Positions 12,754-18,203 of a stretch of 18,203 nt of DNA are shown here, piece after piece. Each line of letters opens with the position of its first letter. The first letter of the stretch is position 1. Position numbers and translations under genes: made by a program. The stretch spans positions 1-18,203 of the forward strand of contig CALFIA010000077.1 in NCBI GenBank assembly GCA_937876275.1. The letters run 5' to 3'. Source of the DNA: an uncultured Actinomycetes bacterium (lineage in GTDB: Bacteria > Actinomycetota > Actinomycetes > S36-B12). A model generated the notes under the pieces. It worked only from the letters and a program-made list of their open reading frames with translations, did no database searches and was not told where the DNA came from.

Positions 12754-14997
12754 ATGTCCCATGAGCCTCGGCTCAAGGCCCTTTTCGTCTCGGGGAGCGC
12801 GCATGCCACGGAGGACCACGGGCACGGATTGGTCCAGGCGTGTCGTGAGCACGGCTTTGAGGTGGTCGAAGCCGATGAGCACGAGCTCGGAGGAGTTGCC
12901 GCGCACGGTGTCGCGGATCTTCACTTGATTGTCGTCGATGCGAACCTACCCGGTGGCGCAGGCGCGGTGGTCGCTGAGATCAGGAAGCTCAGTGATGATG
13001 TGCCGGTCTTCCTATCCAGTGAGAAGGAGTCGATTGCCGATCTCGACACGCTGCTGATTTCGCGAGTCGACGGATTCATTGATCCGCACTCGGGAACGGT
13101 GGAGTGGCAGGCCGGTCGCATGCATGAGGCTGCCGAGAAGTACTACACGTCCCTCATGCCGCCGATGTTCGGCGCACTCGTCGACTTCACCGAGACACAT
13201 GAGCACTCGTGGCACACACCCGGTCACGCGGGCGGCGAGGCTTACCTGAAGTCGCCGACTGGTCGGCTCTTCTGGGAGCACTTTGGCGAATCATTGCTGC
13301 GCAGCGATCTGTCGGTCTCAGTTGCCGAACTCGGGTCACTGCAGAGCCATGACGGACCGATGGGTGAAGCCGAGCGCGCTGCTGCCCGAATCTTCGGTTC
13401 CGACATCACCTTCTTCGGCACAAATGGCGGGTCGACGTCCAACCGCGTGGTCTATGCCTCCTCGGTCGTAGCCGACGACATAGTGCTGTGCGGACGAAAT
13501 GCTCATAAGTCGATTGAGCAAGCGGTCACCTTGACGCATTCGATTCCGGTGTACCTGCTCCCCACCCGAAATCAGCTGGGAATCATCGGCCCAATTCTTC
13601 CGAGTGAGTTGGAAGCAGACGCCGTACGCACCAAGATTCATGAGCACCCGCTGATCGACGCGGCCAAAGCACCGGTTCTCGCGACGATCACGAATTCGAC
13701 CTACGACGGGTTGCTGTATCACGTGCCGACCGTCGAGCGCCTGCTCGGTGAATCAGTCGATCGACTTCACTTCGACGAGGCCTGGCTCGGTTACGCGAGC
13801 TTCAATCCGATGTACGAGGGGCGTCACGCGCTTCATAAGTCCGACCGAATCGACGATGGGCCCACGATCTTCGCGACGCAGTCTGCGCACAAGATGCTCG
13901 CTGCGCTGTCACAGGCGGCCTTCCTTCACGTTCGACAGGGGCGTTCGCCGGTCGACTTCTCGGTGCTCACTGAGGCCAACATGATGCACGGCACCACGTC
14001 ACCTTTGTATCCGCTCATCGCATCAAGTGACGTGTCCGCACGAATGATGGCGGGTTCGGCTGGCCGTCGGCTTACGCAGGAAACCATTGACGAGGCCATT
14101 GCCTTCCGGCAGAAGATGGCACAGATCAAGCGTGATCTCGGTGATAACTGGTTCTTCAGTGTGTGGCAGCCGGAGTCCATCGTCGATACGACTCGGCAGA
14201 CCGTGCCATTCGCGGATGCCGACGCCTCAGCATTGGCGACAGATCCGAGCCTGTGGCTGCTCGATCCCGAGGCGACCTGGCACGGATTCACTGGCTTGCC
14301 TGAGGGTTACACGATGCTCGACCCGGTGAAGGTCACGATCGTGACTCCGGGAATTTCCGCCGACGGAGGCTTTGACTCCTGGGGTATCCCGGCGCAGTTA
14401 CTCACCGCGTACCTCGCCGAGCATTCCTCTGTCCAGGTCGAGAAGACTCAGGACTACTCCGTGCTCCTCCTCTTCTCGCTCGGTGTTTCCCCGGGTAAGT
14501 GGGGTTCCCTCATCACCTCGCTTTTTGAGTTCAAGCGCGATTTCGACAGCAACCGTCCGATTCGCGAAGTGCTTCCGGTTCTGTTCTCTCAGCTGCCGGA
14601 ATCTGTGCGCGATGGCGGACTTCGCGATCTCGCTGACGCCATGCATCAGCACATCCGTGCTCATGACCGCATGAATGCCCTGCGCGAAGCCTTCTCCGGG
14701 CAGCCTGAGATCGTCATGCGGAGTGCGGATGCGTACGCAGCTCTCGTGCGCGGGCAGGTCGACAGGGTTCCGCTGTCGGAGTTGTCCGGACGAACCCTGG
14801 CGATCGCCGTCGTGCCCCATCCGCCGGGCATCCCTCTCTACATGCCTGGCGAGTCCGCGGGAACTGAGGACAGCCCTGCCCTGGCCTATCTGCGCGCCCT
14901 CGAGTCATTCGACCGGGAGTTCCCCGTGTTTGTCCACGACATTCACGGTGTTGAGTTTGTGGACGGTCAGTACTTCGTCACCTGCATCAAGGACTGA
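12754..14997 (+). CDS. Inducible-type arginine/lysine/ornithine decarboxylase, AdiA-like
   Basis: A 747-residue fold-type I PLP enzyme, the full length of the large acid-inducible class. Residues 1-130 form the CheY-like N-terminal wing. The catalytic domain begins near HSWHTPGHAGG (151-161). PLP contacts visible are NAHKS with His251, HFDEAW with Asp341, and the Schiff-base lysine Lys380 in TQSAHKMLAALSQ. The segments TNSTYDGLLYHVPTVERLLG, FDEAWLGYASFNPMYEGRHAL and MMHGTTSPLYPLIASSDV match arginine decarboxylase AdiA more closely than ornithine decarboxylase SpeF, so agmatine formation from arginine is the best guess; lysine cannot be excluded. The enzyme consumes a proton and serves acid resistance or polyamine synthesis. 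No antiporter gene such as adiC or cadB is adjacent, so a purely acid-stress role is less certain. A GGAGG site and a -10 box support the start. Confidence 0.92.
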   Translation: MSHEPRLKALFVSGSAHATEDHGHGLVQACREHGFEVVEADEHELGGVAAHGVADLHLIVVDANLPGGAGAVVAEIRKLSDDVPVFLSSEKESIADLDTLLISRVDGFIDPHSGTVEWQAGRMHEAAEKYYTSLMPPMFGALVDFTETHEHSWHTPGHAGGEAYLKSPTGRLFWEHFGESLLRSDLSVSVAELGSLQSHDGPMGEAERAAARIFGSDITFFGTNGGSTSNRVVYASSVVADDIVLCGRNAHKSIEQAVTLTHSIPVYLLPTRNQLGIIGPILPSELEADAVRTKIHEHPLIDAAKAPVLATITNSTYDGLLYHVPTVERLLGESVDRLHFDEAWLGYASFNPMYEGRHALHKSDRIDDGPTIFATQSAHKMLAALSQAAFLHVRQGRSPVDFSVLTEANMMHGTTSPLYPLIASSDVSARMMAGSAGRRLTQETIDEAIAFRQKMAQIKRDLGDNWFFSVWQPESIVDTTRQTVPFADADASALATDPSLWLLDPEATWHGFTGLPEGYTMLDPVKVTIVTPGISADGGFDSWGIPAQLLTAYLAEHSSVQVEKTQDYSVLLLFSLGVSPGKWGSLITSLFEFKRDFDSNRPIREVLPVLFSQLPESVRDGGLRDLADAMHQHIRAHDRMNALREAFSGQPEIVMRSADAYAALVRGQVDRVPLSELSGRTLAIAVVPHPPGIPLYMPGESAGTEDSPALAYLRALESFDREFPVFVHDIHGVEFVDGQYFVTCIKD

Positions 14998-15019
14998 GGC
15001 ACTACCTCCACGCTCAGTC
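14992..15019 (+). terminator. Weak hairpin at the end of the decarboxylase gene
   Basis: GACTGAG (14992-14998) and CTCAGTC (15013-15019) form a 7-bp stem around a 14-base loop, overlapping the stop codon. No U run follows. It may slow 3' decay or act as a poor terminator. Confidence 0.3.
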
Positions 15020-15059
15020 GTTCCTCAGGCGCAATCACGGTGCTCTCGGGGCCGTTGCC

Positions 15060-15065
15060 TAGACT
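15060..15065 (+). promoter_or_regulatory. -10 box (TAGACT) for the lipoprotein gene
   Basis: TAGACT would start transcription near 15072, about 19 bases before the ATG at 15091. The short leader contains AGGAG four bases before the ATG. The placement argues against the upstream GTG at 15040, which lies before the promoter. Confidence 0.5.
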
Positions 15066-15090
15066 GTCAGCAGACCCCGATAGGAGCCCC

Positions 15091-15684
15091 ATGTCAAGCG
15101 TTCGTGCACTGCCTGCCGCCCTCGTCGTTCTCGGCCTGACCGGTGCTCTCGCCCTTGCGGGCTGCTCCAACTCTTCGTCATCGGCCTCATCGGCGTCGGC
15201 AAGCCCCGCAGCCTCAGCCGGTGCCTCCGCGGCTGCGTCGCCTGCTGCAGCAGTTGATGCGGGTGCCGCATCGGCAGCAGCGTCAGCCTTGCCGGCTGAT
15301 CCGTCGCCCATACCTTCAGATCTCACGAAGCCTGCGTTCTGCCTGCTGACCGCGCCGCTGTATGACAAGGCGGCACTGCCGAGCACCTCTACGAATTCCG
15401 AGGCCGGAGTTCTGCTTGCAGCCAAGCGACTCATTAAGGGCACGCAGGCATTAAGCCAAGCGGAGCGACTCAAGGCGCTCACCGGCAAGCAGGTCGCTGA
15501 GATCCAGGTGACCATGGCAATTCTGCTGACCCTGCTGCAGGATCCAACTCTCGAGAAGGGCACGGTTGAGGAAATGTCCAAGGCCAGCGGCGTTGACACG
15601 AAGACTCTGGAAATTGCTCAGACCCAGGGCTTCAAGGACGAATCTGCCGTTGCCTTCTCGGATCTTGCCAAGTTCTGCGCGTAA
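15091..15684 (+). CDS. Lipoprotein with an Ala/Ser-rich linker, function unknown
   Basis: A 197-residue exported protein. Residues 1-24 are a lipoprotein signal peptide ending in the lipobox LALAGC, so Cys25 would be lipidated and the protein tethered to the outer face of the membrane. About 60 residues of Ala/Ser/Pro-rich low-complexity sequence follow (roughly 26-90), likely a flexible spacer through the cell wall. The remaining 110 residues (from about FCLLTAPLYDKAAL) look mainly helical and end in a conserved-looking cysteine (FSDLAKFCA), which could pair with the Cys near the start of this domain. I recognise no family. The frame opens at a GTG at 15040, but that lies upstream of the promoter. 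The histidine phosphatase gene follows after nine bases, so the two probably form an operon. Confidence 0.82.
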   Translation: MSSVRALPAALVVLGLTGALALAGCSNSSSSASSASASPAASAGASAAASPAAAVDAGAASAAASALPADPSPIPSDLTKPAFCLLTAPLYDKAALPSTSTNSEAGVLLAAKRLIKGTQALSQAERLKALTGKQVAEIQVTMAILLTLLQDPTLEKGTVEEMSKASGVDTKTLEIAQTQGFKDESAVAFSDLAKFCA

Positions 15685-15693
15685 GGACTCACC

Positions 15694-16251
15694 GTGCCGA
15701 GCTCAGAGGTGATCATGTTCATTCGTCATGGCGAGAAGCCTGGCGATGACGGCCCGCCCCACGGAATCAACAACAAAGGTGAGAACGATCCGCACTCACT
15801 CTCGGTGCGGGGCTGGACTAGAGCGGGAGCCCTCGCGGCTCTGTTCGCCCATGCCCCTTACGAGACTCATCCGAACATCGTCATACCTGCACGCATCGTG
15901 GCGACGAAGTCGACTGATAGTTACAAGAGCAAGCGCGAAGTCGACACCGCGACTCCCTTGGCGCACCGACTCACGCTGCCGGTCGATGAGCAATTCGATC
16001 ACCAGCACGCACCTGAGCTGTGCGCATCGCTGCTCAGTGACCCGCGCCCCACGCTCGTGGTCTGGCACCACGGGTCGATGACCGACGTTATTGCCGGCCT
16101 CCCCGTGAGCAACAGAGCCGATGTTCCTCATCACTGGCCTGAGGACCGTTTCGATCTCATCTGGACGTTGACCAAGCAGCCAGGGGAGTCCGACTACCGA
16201 TTCGATGTTGTGGCTCAGCAACTGCTCGACGGAGATTTGCCGACGGTCTAG
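15694..16251 (+). CDS. Histidine phosphatase superfamily protein
   Basis: A 185-residue cytoplasmic protein of the phosphoglycerate-mutase-like fold. The RHG catalytic motif is at 11-13 (VIMFIRHGEKPG) with the phosphohistidine His12. SLSVRGWTRAGALAALF (about 35-51) is the usual following helix. KSTDSYKSKREVDTATPLA (72-90) corresponds to the second arginine segment, and LVVWHHGSMTDVI (121-133) holds the second catalytic histidine. The substrate may be a phosphorylated small molecule, sugar or protein. The 'RHGEKP' form is seen in a subgroup of mostly uncharacterised proteins, as far as I recall. A GTG start nine bases after the lipoprotein stop has AAGGA six bases upstream and suggests co-transcription with the lipoprotein. 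Confidence 0.85.
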   Translation: MPSSEVIMFIRHGEKPGDDGPPHGINNKGENDPHSLSVRGWTRAGALAALFAHAPYETHPNIVIPARIVATKSTDSYKSKREVDTATPLAHRLTLPVDEQFDHQHAPELCASLLSDPRPTLVVWHHGSMTDVIAGLPVSNRADVPHHWPEDRFDLIWTLTKQPGESDYRFDVVAQQLLDGDLPTV

Positions 16252-16292
16252 GCGGCCGAGCAATGCCTCGAAAAGCGTGGAATGCGGGTCGA

Positions 16293-16298
16293 TAGGAT
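16293..16298 (+). promoter_or_regulatory. -10 box (TAGGAT) for the CAT-anticodon tRNA
   Basis: TAGGAT lies 14 bases upstream of the mature tRNA end, giving a very short leader. The spacing resembles that of the tRNA-Asn promoter at 11612. Confidence 0.5.
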
Positions 16299-16312
16299 TC
16301 AGCATCCCCACG

Positions 16313-16389
16313 GGGGCGGTAGCTCAGCTGGTTAGAGCCCCGGACTCATAATCTGGTCGTCGTCGGTTCGAGCCCGACCCGCCCCACCA
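16313..16389 (+). tRNA. tRNA with anticodon CAT (elongator Met, or Ile2 if lysidine-modified)
   Basis: A 77-base cloverleaf: acceptor GGGGCGG (16313-16319) with CCGCCCC (16379-16385), D stem GCTC/GAGC, anticodon stem CCGGA/TCTGG around CTCATAA with CAT at 16347-16349, variable loop TCGTC, and T stem GTCGG/CCGAC around TTCGAGC. A is the discriminator and CCA (16387-16389) is encoded, unlike in the tRNA-Asn of this window. The first pair is G-C, so it is not the initiator, which has an unpaired 1-72. Distinguishing Met from lysidine-modified Ile by eye is unreliable. The anticodon stem has a G-T pair. Confidence 0.93.
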
Positions 16390-16466
16390 CCGAATGCCCG
16401 CACTCATCGCGCGGGGATAGCCCCACTCGCATCTCTGTCGAGAACTGTCGAGCGTCATGACAGGAT

Positions 16467-16487
16467 GTACTGCTCCTGAGGGAGTAC
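16467..16487. repeat. Imperfect inverted repeat upstream of the membrane hydrolase
   Basis: GTACT (16467-16471) and AGTAC (16483-16487) pair, with CTC (16473-16475) facing GGG nearby. The hairpin lies 23 bases before the ATG at 16511, just before the ribosome-binding site. It may be a regulatory site or chance. Confidence 0.3.
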
Positions 16488-16510
16488 GGGTTCTCGGGAG
16501 AGGCAACACC

Positions 16511-18203
16511 ATGGATCATTCAGCCGGCACAGGTCTCATTGGCGCAGCGTTCGCCGTTGCCCGCTCCTACCAGCCGAACTTGCTGACTCGAGCTTCTCGC
16601 GACCAAGCAATCATCACCGGCGTCACGTCCGCAGGCGCCTACGGAGTGTTCTCGGCCGGTGACTCGATTCTCGGAGCAATCGCCTCGCGGGTGAGCCGCA
16701 CCGAAGAGGCCAGCCCCGGTGCGCGACTAGTTGTCGCGGGAGTCACGGGCGCTGCGAGTGCTGGCGTCGCATTGGCCCTGCCGTGGCAGGAGCACGAAGG
16801 CTCTAAGCGAGCAGTCGGGCGCCTCATTGGTCAGACCACCGCAGCGATCGCGGCGGCCAGTGTTGTCACCACCGTCGCCAACGGCCGTACTCCCGGGCTC
16901 AGCCGCAAGGCAGCGCTCGCCGCAGCTGTTGCTGTCGGTGTGGGGTCGTACCTCAGCCTGAAGCCGTGGCAGCAGCGTTACGGCTCGGTGGTCAACGCAC
17001 CGACGCCGGGTTCAACTGAATCACACGGCACGTACTTCCAGGAGGACACCGCGCGCGAGGTATCTCCTGCGCAATCGGCAGCGATCGGGCTCGGCGTTGC
17101 AGCGGTGACGTACGGGCTTGCCCACGGCGAGTCGGCGCTGACACATGTGGTGTCGAGGGCGGCAACGATCGTCATCGGCGGTGAGCCGCAGGATCACCGC
17201 ATGCTCGGCCGCGTTGCCTCAGCTGCACTGACCGTCGGCACCGTCTGGTTCGGAGTCGCTCAGGTATCAGCGCTGCTCAGCAAGGGTGGCGGAGCCGTGG
17301 AACCCGGCATGAGCACCCCGCCGCAGGCCGCAGAGATCACCGGTAGTCCGGCTTCGGGGATCGACTGGTCGAAGGTCACGCGCGAAGGTGCCCGCTGGCT
17401 CGGCATGACTTTGCAGCCGGCGAACATCGCCTCCGTCATGGGCGTCGACAAGGCGATGCAGCCGATCCGTGTTTATGCCTCTCTCGACATGACTCATGAC
17501 GATGAGGAGCGCGCGCGCATCCTGCTCGCGGAGATTGACCGCACCAAGGCCCTTCACCGCAAGGCATTCGCTCTCTTCAGCCCGACCGGCTCGGGTTACG
17601 TCAATTACGTGGCGTGCGAGACCTTCGAATACTTGATGCTTGGCGATTGCGCCTCGGCTGCAATTCAGTACTCAGTGCTGCCGTCCGCACTTTCCCTGAC
17701 TCGCGTCCCCACCGGCACGTCCCAGACCGAAATGGTGATGCGCGGCATTACCGAGCGGCTCATGGCTATGCCTGCTAGCAAGCGACCGAAGGTGTTCTTG
17801 TTCGGAGAGAGCCTCGGCTCGCAGGTCAGCCAGGAGATGTTCCGCGGTACCGGAATGTTCGGGCTGGATGGCACAGGCGTTGATGCAGCGCTGTGGATCG
17901 GCACGCCGGCGGCAACTGAGTGGCGTCGTCAGATCTGGGGAACCCGCACCATCGCGGAGGCACCTGAGGTCGGGCCAGGCGCGGCGTACCTTCCGCGCAG
18001 CCTGGACGACTGGCGAGCATTGCCCGTTGATCAGAGGAAGCAGGCCAAGTTCGTCCTACTTATGAACGGCGATGACCCGATCCCGAAGTTCGGCGCCCAG
18101 GTCGCGTGGCGCAAGCCCGACTGGCTGGGTCCTGATCACACGCGCCCGCTCGGATCTCCGCAGGGCACCCGCTGGCTGCCGGGCATGACCTGCCTGACCA
18201 CCT
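16511..18203 (+). CDS. Membrane alpha/beta-hydrolase, Abhydrolase_9 type (3' end cut by window)
   Basis: An open frame of 564 codons runs from an ATG at 16511 (with GGGAGAGG about seven bases upstream) past the window edge. The N-terminal half (about 1-260) has six or so hydrophobic segments, for example near 37-60, 73-92, 106-124, 132-150, 187-205 and 236-258, and few charges, so it anchors the protein in the membrane. From about 285 the sequence reads RVYASLDMTHDDEERARILLAEIDRT, then SPTGSGYVNYVACETFEYL, then ASAAIQYSVLPSALSL, then FLFGESLGSQ with the nucleophile Ser434. This order fits Abhydrolase_9 with its N-terminal membrane domain, known mainly from actinobacteria. The Asp and His of the triad may be further on. 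Lipid or cell-envelope ester substrates are possible, but none is established. Because no stop lies in the window, simple ORF lists can miss this gene. Confidence 0.85.
   Translation, partial: MDHSAGTGLIGAAFAVARSYQPNLLTRASRDQAIITGVTSAGAYGVFSAGDSILGAIASRVSRTEEASPGARLVVAGVTGAASAGVALALPWQEHEGSKRAVGRLIGQTTAAIAAASVVTTVANGRTPGLSRKAALAAAVAVGVGSYLSLKPWQQRYGSVVNAPTPGSTESHGTYFQEDTAREVSPAQSAAIGLGVAAVTYGLAHGESALTHVVSRAATIVIGGEPQDHRMLGRVASAALTVGTVWFGVAQVSALLSKGGGAVEPGMSTPPQAAEITGSPASGIDWSKVTREGARWLGMTLQPANIASVMGVDKAMQPIRVYASLDMTHDDEERARILLAEIDRTKALHRKAFALFSPTGSGYVNYVACETFEYLMLGDCASAAIQYSVLPSALSLTRVPTGTSQTEMVMRGITERLMAMPASKRPKVFLFGESLGSQVSQEMFRGTGMFGLDGTGVDAALWIGTPAATEWRRQIWGTRTIAEAPEVGPGAAYLPRSLDDWRALPVDQRKQAKFVLLMNGDDPIPKFGAQVAWRKPDWLGPDHTRPLGSPQGTRWLPGMTCLTT

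Noticed and set aside
15170..15300. Repetitive GC-rich stretch as a DNA repeat
   Set aside because: It encodes an Ala/Ser-rich protein linker with varied codons; no tandem DNA unit is maintained.
14967..15599. 210-codon frame opposite the lipoprotein
   Set aside because: Its Ala-rich sequence mirrors the Ala/Ser linker of the lipoprotein, which has a signal peptide, lipobox, promoter and ribosome-binding site.
16324..16512. Minus-strand frame containing WGGSGSNRRRPDYESGALTS
   Set aside because: It is antisense to the CAT-anticodon tRNA; this peptide is a well-known false prediction over tRNA genes.
1..18203. CRISPR array, insertion sequence, prophage or biosynthetic gene cluster
   Set aside because: No regularly spaced repeats, transposase, integrase or phage structural gene, and no set of adjacent biosynthetic enzymes was found.

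Overview
The window looks like a chromosomal segment of a high-GC actinomycetote (Actinomycetota). I could not place it below phylum level. The evidence is the GC-rich codon use with many GTG starts, the housekeeping set glyS, dusB, dgt and dnaG, and promoters with actinobacterial-style -10 hexamers (TANNNT or NANNNT). Several of these hexamers end six or seven bases before a start codon, which is the arrangement of leaderless mRNAs. I see no insertion sequence, integrase, phage gene or CRISPR array. The content is mostly core genome with small accessory genes between core genes.

Layout, left to right. (1) 1-2040: the 5' end of an unidentified gene on the minus strand, a small antibiotic-monooxygenase-like (ABM) protein, and glyS. 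(2) 2041-3709: a terminator shared by glyS and a convergent 14-helix DHA2-type drug exporter. (3) 3788-7000: dusB, a membrane-anchored DUF218 (YdcF/SanA-like) protein and a dGTPase-like HD phosphohydrolase (dgt), each with its own candidate leaderless promoter. (4) 7030-8264 on the minus strand: a secreted chagasin-like (I42) cysteine-protease inhibitor and a GAF-LuxR regulator with a very short upstream ORF. (5) 8265-8608: a gene-free stretch with hairpins that ends in the dnaG promoter. (6) 8609-10983: dnaG, translationally coupled to a conserved-looking protein that may carry a PH-like fold. (7) 11001-11514 on the minus strand: two tightly coupled small genes resembling a toxin-antitoxin pair. 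(8) 11631-11750: tRNA-Asn with a strong terminator. (9) 11786-12558: a VOC/glyoxalase protein and a small membrane protein. (10) 12754-14997: a full-length PLP-dependent arginine/lysine/ornithine decarboxylase, closest in motifs to AdiA. (11) 15091-16251: a lipoprotein and a histidine phosphatase. (12) 16313-16389: a CAT-anticodon tRNA. (13) 16511 to the right edge: a polytopic membrane alpha/beta-hydrolase of the Abhydrolase_9 type, cut by the window end.

How the genes relate. Translation and replication functions dominate (glycyl-tRNA charging, tRNA dihydrouridylation, two tRNAs, primase, dNTP turnover). The accessory genes are mostly envelope or stress related (drug export, protease inhibitor, amino-acid decarboxylase, lipoprotein, membrane hydrolase). 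I found no clear multi-gene novel system. The items most worth a second look are the possible toxin-antitoxin pair, the repeated leaderless promoter layout, perfect palindromes in the dgt, dnaG and decarboxylase promoters, and the LuxR leader ORF.
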